Positions 9,792 to 18,282 of a DNA stretch of 64,000 nucleotides are shown here, in pieces (positions within the stretch are counted from its first letter, which is position 1; each line of letters begins with the position of its first letter). The translations under genes and the position numbers were made by a program. Origin of the DNA: Legionella jordanis (GTDB lineage: Bacteria; Pseudomonadota; Gammaproteobacteria; Legionellales; Legionellaceae). The notes under the pieces were generated by a model. It made no database searches and was not told where the DNA came from. It saw only the letters and a program-made list of their open reading frames with translations. The stretch is taken from the NCBI RefSeq assembly GCF_900637635.1, contig NZ_LR134383.1, forward strand, positions 516,501 through 580,500, written 5' to 3'.

Positions 9792-11677
9792 GCTTGAACA
9801 AACCCAACAAAGCCATTGGCCCACAGGTGAGACAAAAGCATAATGAAAAAACGAATAAACAACTTGTTATTTTAGTTGCTCTCTCGCTTTTCATCAGTAT
9901 GCAGGTTGGCACACAATTTGTGGCTTATAAGTTGCATTTTAGTGATGAATTAGGGTTTTCGCTGAATCATGTCTACTTTCCATGGCAGTCCCTTTGGTGG
10001 AGCTTGAAATACCATCATTATTATCCTGATTATTTTAATGCAGCCTTTGGTTTGATGGCGATGAGTGGCAGTCTTTTTTTAATGTTGATTGTTTTTGTTG
10101 CTAAGCATTTAAAAAAAGAAAACATCAGTGAATACCTGCATGGTTCAGCCAGATGGGCCAACAGAGATGATTTAAAAAATGCTGGACTGTTTGGCAATGA
10201 GGAAGGCGTTTATGTCGGTGCTATTGAAGATGAAAAAGGGGATATTCATTATTTACGCCATAATGGCCCAGAGCATATTTTAACTTATGCCCCAACGCGT
10301 TCTGGCAAAGGGGTTGGTCTTGTTATTCCTACCCTTTTATCCTGGAAACAGTCTTGTGTGATTACGGATTTAAAAGGAGAGCTTTGGGCATTAACAGCTG
10401 GTTGGCGTCAAAAGCATGCCAACAATAAAGTCATTCGCTTTGAGCCGGCAACATTAAAGGATTCAGCCCGATGGAATCCATTAGATGAAATTAGAGTAGG
10501 TACGGAATATGAAGTTGGTGATGTACAAAATCTTGCAACGCTTGTAATTGATCCTGATGGTAAAGGACTTGAAACCCACTGGCAGAAAACATCCCAAGCA
10601 CTTTTGGTTGGGTTTATTCTACATGCAATTTATAAGCTGAAAAATCAAGGAGAACCGGCTACTTTTCCAAATATTGATCGCATGTTGGTCGATCCAAATA
10701 CTAATATCGCCGATTTATTGATTGAAATGACCCAATACCCGCATGTTGATGGCAAAACACATTCTGTTATCAGCGCATCGGCTCGTGATATGATTGATAG
10801 GCCGGAGGAAGAAGCGGGTTCTGTCTTATCCACCTTAAAATCGTACCTGGCTTTATACCGTGATCCGGTGGTCGCCCACAATGTCTCTGGCTCAGATTTC
10901 TGTATTAAAGATTTGATGCATCATGCAAGCCCTGTCAGTCTTTATATCGTGACTCAACCCAATGATAAAGCACGATTGCAGCCTTTAGTTCGAGTTATGC
11001 TGAATATGGTTGTCCGCCTTTTGGCGGATAAAATGGAATTCGAACGAGTCGATGATGGGCGAGGGAATTATTTCGTAAGAACGAAGAAAACCTATAAACA
11101 TCGCCTGTTGTGCATGATTGATGAATTCCCAAGTCTTGGGAAGCTTGATATTTTACAAGAGTCATTGGCGTTTGTTGCCGGTTATGGTTTGAAGTTTTAT
11201 TTAATCTGCCAGGACATTAATCAGCTTAAAAGTCGTGAGCGCGGCTATGGCCCAGATGAAACCATCACCTCAAACTGCCATATCCAAAATGCTTATCCGC
11301 CCAACCGGATTGAAACCGCCGAGCATCTATCAAAACTTACCGGCCAAACCACTATTGTGAAAGAGCATATCACGACCAGTGGCAAACGATTTTCAACCTT
11401 TTTAAACCAGATTTCCAAAACAAAACAAGAAGTCTCCCGACCGCTTTTAACGGTTGATGAATGTCAACGTATGCCTGGACCAAAAAAAGATGAAAACGGT
11501 TTAATCAAGGAAGCAGGCGATATGGTGGTGTATGTGGCAGGATTTCCTGCCATTTATGGCAAACAGCCGCTTTATTTTAAAGACCCTGTGTTTATCGCCA
11601 GAGCTTCTGTTGAAGCGCCAGAGCAATCAGATATCTTACGCGCCCGCCTTCGTGAAGATGAGGAAATCAGACTATGA
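9788..11677 (+). CDS. traG: TraG-like type IV coupling protein (VirD4 family)
   Basis: Coupling ATPase that links the relaxosome to the secretion channel, 629 aa. Two N-terminal transmembrane helices lie near residues 27-47 and 85-110, followed by the family motif ARWA, Walker A PTRSGKGVG, a DLKGEL segment and Walker B-like LLCMIDEFPSLG. The C-terminal region holds the conserved CQDINQLK segment. It follows trbL with a 4-bp overlap and overlaps traF by 4 bp. In RP4 traG sits in the Tra1 relaxase operon; here it is attached to the trb operon. Confidence 0.96.
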   Translation: MSLNKPNKAIGPQVRQKHNEKTNKQLVILVALSLFISMQVGTQFVAYKLHFSDELGFSLNHVYFPWQSLWWSLKYHHYYPDYFNAAFGLMAMSGSLFLMLIVFVAKHLKKENISEYLHGSARWANRDDLKNAGLFGNEEGVYVGAIEDEKGDIHYLRHNGPEHILTYAPTRSGKGVGLVIPTLLSWKQSCVITDLKGELWALTAGWRQKHANNKVIRFEPATLKDSARWNPLDEIRVGTEYEVGDVQNLATLVIDPDGKGLETHWQKTSQALLVGFILHAIYKLKNQGEPATFPNIDRMLVDPNTNIADLLIEMTQYPHVDGKTHSVISASARDMIDRPEEEAGSVLSTLKSYLALYRDPVVAHNVSGSDFCIKDLMHHASPVSLYIVTQPNDKARLQPLVRVMLNMVVRLLADKMEFERVDDGRGNYFVRTKKTYKHRLLCMIDEFPSLGKLDILQESLAFVAGYGLKFYLICQDINQLKSRERGYGPDETITSNCHIQNAYPPNRIETAEHLSKLTGQTTIVKEHITTSGKRFSTFLNQISKTKQEVSRPLLTVDECQRMPGPKKDENGLIKEAGDMVVYVAGFPAIYGKQPLYFKDPVFIARASVEAPEQSDILRARLREDEEIRL

Positions 11678-12219
11678 AAAAGTTCACTTCCTGGATTGCT
11701 GTTCTTATGTTAAGCATCATCGGCATGGCATTTCTTTTCATGCTGATGGGCTTTCGCGTGAACACCACAGATTCCATTCCTTTTGGCCTTTATCGCATTA
11801 CAAATATAAAAAACATCAAAAATTCCTATGTGATTTTTTGCCCCGATGATCGACCGGCTTTTAAACAGGGATTAGATAGAGGCTATATCGGAAGTGGCCT
11901 TTGCCCTGGCGGTTATGGGTATTTAATGAAAAAAGTGGTGGCAACAAATGGTGATCAAATATCTATCACCTCCGACGGCGTTTTTGTTAATCGCCAACTT
12001 ATTCTCTTTTCAAAACCGACATTAATAGATGGAAGGAAACGACCTTTGCCTCAATGGCGCACTATAGATTATCAGATCAAAGAAGATGAACTCATAACTA
12101 TGACTAGCCAAAGCGAATGGTCTTTTGATAGTCGTTATTATGGCCCTATTCGTATAGGGCAAGTGAAGGGAGTGATTAAACCCATATGGGTAAATGCAAC
12201 AAGTGGAGAAATAGCATGA
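11674..12219 (+). CDS. traF: TraF-like signal-peptidase-family pilin maturation protease
   Basis: S26-family peptidase, 181 aa, related to RP4 TraF, which processes and cyclises the TrbC pilin. There is one N-terminal membrane anchor (residues 7-27). The catalytic Ser is in DSIPFGLY (Ser34) and the general-base Lys is in LMKKVVATNGD (about Lys86). The protein lacks the large insertions of housekeeping LepB. It overlaps traG and the next small gene by 4 bp. Confidence 0.93.
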   Translation: MKKFTSWIAVLMLSIIGMAFLFMLMGFRVNTTDSIPFGLYRITNIKNIKNSYVIFCPDDRPAFKQGLDRGYIGSGLCPGGYGYLMKKVVATNGDQISITSDGVFVNRQLILFSKPTLIDGRKRPLPQWRTIDYQIKEDELITMTSQSEWSFDSRYYGPIRIGQVKGVIKPIWVNATSGEIA

Positions 12220-12377
12220 ATAAAGCTGAATTAATGGATGTAATTTCAGAAAAATTAGATGATTTGATGGTTCCTGGTTTTATCGCCGAAGTCACTCCCA
12301 TCGAAGCAGAAATCATGGGTGCCTTTTCTGAGGATGCGCTCAGTGAAGATGATGCTAAGGAGGCAGCCTATGACTAA
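12216..12377 (+). CDS. Small acidic TraD-like protein
   Basis: 53-aa acidic protein starting at ATG 12216, which overlaps the traF stop (ATGA). A longer frame from 12186 inside traF is rejected. It ends with a run of Glu/Asp/Ala and overlaps the traC-like start by 8 bp. Small proteins in this position (between traF and traC) are called TraD in IncP-type and related elements, but the sequence is too short for a secure match. No domain or catalytic motif is visible. Confidence 0.6.
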   Translation: MNKAELMDVISEKLDDLMVPGFIAEVTPIEAEIMGAFSEDALSEDDAKEAAYD

Positions 12378-14556
12378 ATTGTCTCACCATCAGGTTGTGG
12401 CCAACCAAATCATTGAAAGCCTCAAACAAGGAACCGCGCCCTGGGTAAAACCATGGGAACCAGGCACGGGCGGCGGCCAAATCCCGTTTAATCCAGTCAC
12501 AGGAAAGCGGTATCGAGGCATTAATGCCTTGTACTTGATGTTAAATCAAAGCGGGGATAACCGCTGGCTCACCTACAAACAGGCACAAAGCATTGACGCG
12601 CAGGTTAGAAAAGGAGAAAAAGGCACGACTGTTCAATACTGGAAATTTACTGATGAAAAAATCAAAAACGATGATGCGGGAAACCCAGTCCTCGATGAGC
12701 AGGGAAATCCTGTCAAAGTGCAGGTTAACCTTGAAAGACCCAAGGTGTTTTACGCAACGGTATTTCATGCCTCACAAATTGATAATATGCCGGAACTTGT
12801 CCAAAAAGAGCAGGACTGGTCTTTAATTGAAAGAGCAGAAAACCTGCTACTTAATTCCGGTGCTGCCATTTTTCATTCGGAGGCTGATAGAGCATTTTAC
12901 AGGGTATCAACCGACAGCATTCACCTCCCTCCCAAAGAGCAATTTAAATCAGCCGCCCATTATTACGTCACAGCCCTTCATGAGCTTGGTCATTGGAGCG
13001 GGCATCCTTTAAGGCTTGATCGAGACCTACGCCATCCCTTTGGCAGTGAAGCTTACGCCAAAGAAGAACTAAGGGCTGAAATCGCCAGTATGTTGTTGGG
13101 TTCGGAGCTTGGCATTGGACATGACCCCTCCCAACACACGGCTTACATCAAATCATGGATTCGCGTTTTAGAAGGTGATCCGCTGGAAATATTCAGAGCG
13201 TCAGCGGATGCTGAAAAAATTGTCAATCACATTTGCTCATTGGAACAAGCACAAGACATCCAGCATGAGCAATCTATTGTAAACAGGGATGAAAAAAATA
13301 ATGAGGAAACTCTAATGGAATCCGAAAAGAATATCCCTGAAAAAGTCTGGCTTAGCATCCCATTCAAACAAAAAGAGTTAGCCAAATCCGTGGTAGGGAA
13401 GTTGCCTGATGGAACACCTGGCATTGCCTGGGATAAAACCCAGAAATGCTGGTATGCAAAACCAGGTGTTTCCATTGAAAAAATCAGAGCCTGGCTTCCA
13501 GAAAATCAAAACTCACCAGAAGACAAAGCACTTTCACCAGCCGATGAATTCAAGGAAACTTTAATCAGTTTGGGTGCAGTATTGACAGGTGAGCATCCTA
13601 TCATGGACGGCAAGGCTCATCGTATACAAATGGAGGGCGATAAAACTGGTGAAAAGGCAGGCTTTTACGTGGCCCATTTAGATGGTATTCCCGCAGGCTA
13701 TATCAAAAATAACCGCACAGGCGCTGAGCTAAAATGGAAAAGTAAAGGTTATGTTTTAACCGATGAACAAAAAGCAGCACTTAAGGCTCAGGTACTCGAA
13801 AATCAAAAAAATCGCGAGCTTGAATTGGTGGAAAGGCACAAAAGCACCGCTTTAAGGCTCAAGCAAAGGCTTTCCAAAATGAGCGAGGCAACTGAGCCAA
13901 CACCCTATATGAAATCAAAAGGCATTCAGGTTCATTCAGGTGTTTATACCGATGACGACAAAAAATTAACTTGTATTCCTGCAACCGATATTGAAGGTAC
14001 AATTTGGACGGTTCAATACATTGCAGAAGATGGCACCAAGCGCTTCGCTAAAGATTCAAAAAAGGATGGCTGCTTTCATGTTCTGGGCGGCATGAACAAA
14101 CTTTCTGATGCGCCGGTTATTGTCATTGCGGAAGGATATGCAACCGCTGCAACGATAAAAGAAGCATGTGGGCTGCCTGCTGTCGTTTCTGCCTTTGATT
14201 CAGGTAACCTGAAATCGGTGGCGAAAGCATTGCATGAAAAATATCCACATACTCCAGTTATCCTGGCAGCTGATGATGACAAGCATCTGGAGTTATCGAA
14301 GGGTATCAACCCCGGCAAAGAAAAAGCAGGTGAGGCTGCCGATGCTGTCAATGGCTTTATTGTTCTACCAATCTTTGCACCAGGCGAACAGTCATTAAAC
14401 CCCAGACAATTCAGTGATTTTAATGATTTGGCAAAGCACAGCAAACTGGGAATGAAAGGAGTGGAACGCCAGATTAAACCTAAGGTTGATAAAATTGCTA
14501 GTCGATATAGTCGCCGGCGCTTGTCGCAAAGGAGTAATGTTGTTCATATCTCTTAG
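12370..14556 (+). CDS. traC: TraC-like DNA primase with ArdC-type N-terminal domain
   Basis: 728 aa from ATG 12370. Residues 1-130 form an ArdC/TraC1-type single-strand-DNA-binding domain (QIIESLKQGTAPWVKPW, GKRYRGINALYL). A zincin-like segment follows with HELGHWSGH near residue 210. The C-terminal third is a Toprim primase domain with the acidic motif VIVIAEGYATA and the metal-site pattern LAADDD. In RP4, TraC is a primase exported with the transferred strand to start complementary-strand synthesis in the recipient. It is the last gene of the operon; an IS lies 101 bp downstream. Confidence 0.88.
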   Translation: MTKLSHHQVVANQIIESLKQGTAPWVKPWEPGTGGGQIPFNPVTGKRYRGINALYLMLNQSGDNRWLTYKQAQSIDAQVRKGEKGTTVQYWKFTDEKIKNDDAGNPVLDEQGNPVKVQVNLERPKVFYATVFHASQIDNMPELVQKEQDWSLIERAENLLLNSGAAIFHSEADRAFYRVSTDSIHLPPKEQFKSAAHYYVTALHELGHWSGHPLRLDRDLRHPFGSEAYAKEELRAEIASMLLGSELGIGHDPSQHTAYIKSWIRVLEGDPLEIFRASADAEKIVNHICSLEQAQDIQHEQSIVNRDEKNNEETLMESEKNIPEKVWLSIPFKQKELAKSVVGKLPDGTPGIAWDKTQKCWYAKPGVSIEKIRAWLPENQNSPEDKALSPADEFKETLISLGAVLTGEHPIMDGKAHRIQMEGDKTGEKAGFYVAHLDGIPAGYIKNNRTGAELKWKSKGYVLTDEQKAALKAQVLENQKNRELELVERHKSTALRLKQRLSKMSEATEPTPYMKSKGIQVHSGVYTDDDKKLTCIPATDIEGTIWTVQYIAEDGTKRFAKDSKKDGCFHVLGGMNKLSDAPVIVIAEGYATAATIKEACGLPAVVSAFDSGNLKSVAKALHEKYPHTPVILAADDDKHLELSKGINPGKEKAGEAADAVNGFIVLPIFAPGEQSLNPRQFSDFNDLAKHSKLGMKGVERQIKPKVDKIASRYSRRRLSQRSNVVHIS

Positions 14557-14657
14557 GCTAATATTATGCTCGAAAGTTATAGATTTGAATATTAGTTTGA
14601 CACTAATTTCAGTTTATGTGATTATTCTTCCCGGTTTAAAACTAACCTATCCGTCTG
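14557..14657. other. Short intergenic tail before IS copy 1
   Basis: AT-rich 101 bp after the traC-like stop. I see no hairpin terminator with a T-run. The last four bases TCTG (14654-14657) are the left target-site copy of the following insertion sequence. Confidence 0.5.
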
Positions 14658-14697
14658 GGTAATCCCCCCATTTTTAACTGACACTAAAAGTAGAAAC

Positions 14698-15489
14698 CTA
14701 GGCTGCTAGAGCCAATTTTCTTTTGGGTGGTATACCTCCAATAGCCGAGTTAGGACGTTCATTGTTATAAGACCAAAGCCACTTGGTGGCCTGTTCCTGG
14801 ACTTGTTCAATACTCTCAAATAAGTATTGATTAAGCCAGTCATACCGAACAGTACGATTATAGCGCTCAATATAGGCATTTTGCTGCGGACAACCTGGCT
14901 GAATGAATACAAGCTCAATATCGTGATTTTTAGCCCATCTTGCGAGCTTATGGCTTACGTATTCAGGCCCATTATCACAACGTATCTGCTTAGGCTTGCC
15001 TCGCCATTCAATGACTTGCTCCAGTGTCCGGATGACTCGGGCAGAAGGCAATGAAAAATCCGCTTCGATTGTCAGGCCTTCCCGGTTAAAGTCATCAATA
15101 ATATTCAGTAGCCGATAACAGCGTCCATTATCCAGTTGATCATGCATAAAATCCATTGACCAGCACTGGTTGCTTGATGTTGGCACGGCCAGGGACTCAG
15201 GCTTTTCCCTGATTAACCGTTTTTTGGGTTTTATCCGTAAATTTAACTCGAGCTCTTTGTATACACGGTAAACACGTTTGTGATTCCAACAAAAACCTTT
15301 CACGTTGCGCAAATATAAAAAACACAAGCCAAATCCCCAGTTACGGTTGTTTTGAGTTAAGCGCATTAGCCAATCCGCTATGACCCTGTTTTCTTCATTC
15401 AGTTTGGGTTCATAACGGTAGCACGTCTCACTGATGCTAAATAACCAGCAAGCCATCCTGACTTCAATATTCCGTTCCCGCACTATCAC
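14698..15489 (-). CDS. IS3-family transposase OrfB (copy 1)
   Basis: 263-aa catalytic half of the transposase with the rve integrase core. DDE residues are visible in [18 protein letters not shown] and [10 protein letters not shown]. In IS3 elements OrfB is normally made as an OrfAB fusion through a -1 shift; an A-rich slippery run lies at the end of orfA, and the OrfB frame continues upstream of the nominal GTG with KPSARRELA, which supports fusion. Protein sequence is identical to the copy at 27584. Confidence 0.93.
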   Translation of the reverse strand: MIVRERNIEVRMACWLFSISETCYRYEPKLNEENRVIADWLMRLTQNNRNWGFGLCFLYLRNVKGFCWNHKRVYRVYKELELNLRIKPKKRLIREKPESLAVPTSSNQCWSMDFMHDQLDNGRCYRLLNIIDDFNREGLTIEADFSLPSARVIRTLEQVIEWRGKPKQIRCDNGPEYVSHKLARWAKNHDIELVFIQPGCPQQNAYIERYNRTVRYDWLNQYLFESIEQVQEQATKWLWSYNNERPNSAIGGIPPKRKLALAA

Positions 15490-15521
15490 GCGCGCAAGCT
15501 CTCGGCGAGCGGATGGCTTTT

Positions 15522-15785
15522 TTACTTTTTTTCAAGCACCTCTTTTAAAATTTCTGACTTTAAGCGCTCTTCAGCGTACATCTTCTTTAAGCGGCTATTC
15601 TCTGCTTCAAGTTCCTTTAGCCGAGCCATCATTGGAAGATCCATGCCTCCATACTTGGCTCGCCAGTTATAGAATGTCGCATTGCTTATACCATGCTCTC
15701 GACATAAATCTGGAACTGCAACACCACTTTGAGCTTGCTTCAATATCGACAGGATTTGGCTGTCACTAAATTTTGATTTCTTCAT
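15522..15785 (-). CDS. IS3-family transposase OrfA (copy 1)
   Basis: 87-aa helix-turn-helix protein starting [11 protein letters not shown], with the HTH region [18 protein letters not shown] and a C-terminal leucine-zipper segment typical of IS3-family OrfA. A longer start 51 bp upstream is possible, but the ATG at 15785 has an AAGGAG site. It ends at an A-rich shift site before orfB. Confidence 0.93.
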   Translation of the reverse strand: MKKSKFSDSQILSILKQAQSGVAVPDLCREHGISNATFYNWRAKYGGMDLPMMARLKELEAENSRLKKMYAEERLKSEILKEVLEKK

Positions 15786-15990
15786 GCAGAATCTCCTTGC
15801 ACATACATTACGAGAAAATTCTACTTTTGGCATCAACTATTTTGTGGGCGGATTACCTCTGCACCCATACAATATGGGAATGGTAAATAGTTTTCTAATT
15901 TTATTATTTGTTTTCTTTATTCTGAATCAGATAAGGGAAAGCCTTAATGCAGACACTGGCAATAACTCCCAATTTGATGAGGAACATATC

Positions 15991-16314
15991 ATGTTATCTA
16001 TTGATTCTGTTAAAAAACAAGCTCAAGTGCTTAAATCCTTCCTGGACGAAAAATTTGGTGATGTTTCACACTCATCCTGTCTACAAGCCATTGCAAAAAT
16101 AAATGGTTATAAAGATTGGAATACAATGCAGTCAATTATAAAAAATAACAGTGGGGTTGATATGTCTGATGATATAGCAGAAAGATTGGAAAGCTTGGAG
16201 TTTTACGTACAGGAATTAGCTAAAGATGTTGATAAAATTCAAGCTAAGGTTGATGAGCACGACCCATATATTCTAGAACTACAAGGTGTTCACCCTTGGA
16301 ATCCGCCAGATTAA
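15991..16314 (+). CDS. Small helical protein with HSxxLxAIAxxxGYKDWNT motif
   Basis: 107 aa from ATG 15991 (GAGGAA upstream). The first half, KKQAQVLKSFLDEKF followed by SHSSCLQAIAKINGYKDWNT, matches a small helical domain often found on plasmids and at the N terminus of so-called glyoxalase-superfamily proteins; its role is not known to me. The second half is a coiled-coil-like segment. The frame stays open upstream into the IS and could add one membrane helix from ATG 15874. The last codons, including the stop, lie in a 23-bp copy of an IS481-type end, so the native C terminus has probably been replaced. Confidence 0.6.
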   Translation: MLSIDSVKKQAQVLKSFLDEKFGDVSHSSCLQAIAKINGYKDWNTMQSIIKNNSGVDMSDDIAERLESLEFYVQELAKDVDKIQAKVDEHDPYILELQGVHPWNPPD

Positions 16315-16329
16315 GTCGAAACTAATTCA
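16307..16329 (-). repeat. Solo 23-bp IS481-type right end
   Basis: These 23 bp are identical to the right end of the intact IS481-type element (19459-19481); on the minus strand the terminus begins TGAATTAGTTTCG. It is joined directly to AATAAGG (16330-16336), the complement of CCTTATT, which is also found next to the opposite IS481-type end at 23685. It marks where an IS481-type element once entered an IS982 element. The rest of that copy is gone at this edge. Confidence 0.85.
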
Positions 16330-16521
16330 AATAAGGCGACATTTCTTTAAACCATGCCTTGCAAAAATCATCAATATCACAGAATATTTCTACTATCGGT
16401 GCTAACATCTTATTTCCTTTCATAATTCAGGCGTGAATTTTAAAGAAACAAAATGTATATAGCACCGATAATTTTTTCAATAATTCAATGACATAACCTT
16501 ATTCTTATATCGAGCTGAGGT
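16322..16521 (-). pseudogene. IS982-family transposase, N-terminal fragment with left IR
   Basis: On the minus strand, ATG at 16408 opens a peptide MLAPIVEIFCDIDDFCKAW followed by FKEMSPYL, the typical start of IS982-family transposases. It then runs into an IS481-type end and stops. Upstream, at about 16503-16521, is the terminal repeat ACCTCAGCTCGATATAAG, nearly the same as the right end of the IS982 fragment at 24493-24510. Joining this piece to the fragment at 23685 across the shared CCTTATT restores one reading frame (MSPYL then LPSPNRKRQR). An inverted repeat TATCGGTGCTA/TAGCACCGATA lies in the leader. Confidence 0.85.
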
Positions 16522-16534
16522 TAATTTATTATTT

Positions 16535-17674
16535 TTATGCAATTTCATCCAATACATTCATTGAATCTGAACGCTCTTTGATCTGCTTGGCAGCTTTCTT
16601 CACGATGTCATCTATTAAATTATTTAATGTTTGTTTAATCCATTGTGTAACCCAAACAATTGAAGGTATTGCAATACATACAAAAGTACCCCATCTTTTT
16701 ACATCTAGATAACTACATATAAGCCCAAATATAAACATACCTATTAAGACAATGTTTTTAAATGATTCACGTTTTTCTTGTTTTTCTATAGAAATTATCA
16801 CTGGATCTTCCAGTTTAGAAGCAGCAGCATTTTTGATTTCATCATCAAAAAACTCATCTTTCGAGGTTGAAATCTTTTTTCTCAGGTCAAAGTAATAAAA
16901 ATCACTACGATTAAGCAAAATAACTGCCAATTTTTTAGGCAAGAGTTTCATTAAATCTTCAAAAAGAGTTTCTTCCAAAAAAAATGCATATGTTGGCAAA
17001 GACCAGACTAGATATCGTGCTAGTTTAGTCTCACCAAGTTTTGGAACAAGTTTCCACAGAGCTTCTAGATTTCTTGCATAAAGATATTCAGTGTAACCAT
17101 CTTCAGAAAAAGAGTCATCTAATTTATCTTTATTAAAATTATGTGCTAATTCTCCTATTAAATTAGCAAGATGCTTTTGGTCAATCTGATTATTAAATCC
17201 CCATTCAATTATTGCAGCGATTTCTTCTCCATCCCTAACACTTAGCATACTGAAATATAAAATTTGTTCAGCAGGATGCATGGAAAAAAAATTTTCTGGA
17301 TTTAGAACTAATATATCATGACCATCTTTGTTTTTTTCACGCACATGAATTTCTTTACTAGGGCAATGAGTAAATTTAACGATAATGCATTTATCATTTG
17401 ATATTTTTTCAAGTCTTTCCTTATCAACCTCAGTTTGTTGTTCTAAATTTGACGAACAAAAAAAACGTTCAGCACATAAATAACGAACATAATCATTTGG
17501 ACTGTCCAAACCTTTAGATATTACTTCATCAGGGATATAAACATCTGTACTCAAAATTTTAATGTGCGTTTCAATTGAAAGACCATCCCAGGCAGCAACC
17601 AATTTTAGTTGGCTACTTAACCTGTGTTGAGTTAGTTCTTGTAGATATGTCTCTAGCTGAATTTCAGAGTTCAT
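16535..17674 (-). CDS. Unrecognised 379-aa membrane-associated protein
   Basis: I do not recognise this protein. It is Lys/Glu-rich and looks soluble and helical for about 300 residues, with no clear catalytic motif. Two hydrophobic segments (about residues 305-322 and 328-347) form a hairpin near the C terminus, followed by an amphipathic tail, so it is probably anchored at the inner membrane with a large cytoplasmic domain. It is a single gene between traM and the IS982 remnant, AT-rich compared with the tra genes, and probably cargo. A regulator remnant lies upstream. Confidence 0.7.
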   Translation of the reverse strand: MNSEIQLETYLQELTQHRLSSQLKLVAAWDGLSIETHIKILSTDVYIPDEVISKGLDSPNDYVRYLCAERFFCSSNLEQQTEVDKERLEKISNDKCIIVKFTHCPSKEIHVREKNKDGHDILVLNPENFFSMHPAEQILYFSMLSVRDGEEIAAIIEWGFNNQIDQKHLANLIGELAHNFNKDKLDDSFSEDGYTEYLYARNLEALWKLVPKLGETKLARYLVWSLPTYAFFLEETLFEDLMKLLPKKLAVILLNRSDFYYFDLRKKISTSKDEFFDDEIKNAAASKLEDPVIISIEKQEKRESFKNIVLIGMFIFGLICSYLDVKRWGTFVCIAIPSIVWVTQWIKQTLNNLIDDIVKKAAKQIKERSDSMNVLDEIA

Positions 17675-17762
17675 CTTATCTCCAGTTTAATAGGTCGTTG
17701 CCCCTCCTTTTTTGATTCTTATAGTCCTTGCCATATAATCATAAGACACGTATTCTATATGA

Positions 17763-17834
17763 ATGCACAAAAAACATCCAACTTTAATTCAGCTTGGCGA
17801 AAAAATTAGAGACTTACGTAAAGCACTAGACTAA
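17763..17834 (+). pseudogene. Remnant of a Cro/CI-type regulator N terminus
   Basis: A 23-codon frame, M then HKKHPTLIQLGEKIRDLRKALD, has the first-helix signature of XRE-family repressors (LGxKIRxLRK) and then hits TAA where the recognition helix should follow. The downstream bases do not continue the fold in any frame. It is divergent from the 379-aa gene, where a regulator would be expected, so it may be the stump of that gene's controller. Confidence 0.5.
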
Positions 17835-18245
17835 TTTAGTCTTCATCAGTAGTTACTTATTATCAACTCTGGAGATTTACTTGGCAATGATCTTAAGTTG
17901 ACTAATGAACCAATATGTTCCATAGCTTCGTCTGCTTCTGGTATTAAATTTTTGCCACTTTTTTTGAGATATTAGCTATATAAAATACGATCTTATTTCA
18001 ATGATAAGGCTCAATGAATATAACTAATATAAATCCAACAGGGTATTTTGGGATAGGGTGATTGGTGATAAAAGCCATCAATTTTTGTATGGATGTTAAG
18101 AGAGCCATTCTAAATTTAGAATTGGTACATTTACTTTTGATTCCTGCCATTCCAGTTTTCAACTCAGAATCACTGCAACTGGAGCAGTTCTTAAATAAGC
18201 TTTGGCCTTATCAAAACACATTTGCAAATACTTACTAAGAAACAG
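17835..18245 (+). other. Non-coding or decayed stretch with one short frame
   Basis: About 400 bp with no recognised gene. One frame, 18089-18238 (49 aa from ATG, MDVKRAILNLELVHLLLIPA...), has no visible family and no ribosome site. The right part carries the original 3' end of traM (stop TAG at 18246-18248) displaced by the IS. Confidence 0.4.
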
Positions 18246-18282
18246 CTACCCTATAACATATATGAAAAATAACGACATAAAC

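Larger units (their letters stand above)
14658..15857 (-). mobile_element. IS3-family (IS407-type) insertion sequence, copy 1
   Basis: A 1200-bp element carrying two overlapping-phase genes, orfA and orfB, on the minus strand. The left edge reads GGTAATCCCCCCAT and the right edge is the complement of GGTAATCCGCCCAC, so the terminal inverted repeats begin GGTAATCC. It is flanked by a perfect 4-bp duplication TCTG (14654-14657 and 15858-15861), the size made by IS407-group elements. The second copy lies at 27216-28415 in opposite orientation and has the same length and the same predicted proteins. This insertion looks clean and fairly recent. Confidence 0.95.

Noticed and set aside
14827-15054. 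Open frames on the plus strand inside IS copy 1 (also mirrored in copy 2)
   Set aside because: Antisense shadows of the transposase genes; same frames in both copies follow from the DNA identity.
15784-15990. Upstream extension of the 107-aa gene with a possible membrane helix
   Set aside because: Starts inside the IS end; hydrophobicity can come from the T-rich sequence, and a better ribosome site precedes ATG 15991.
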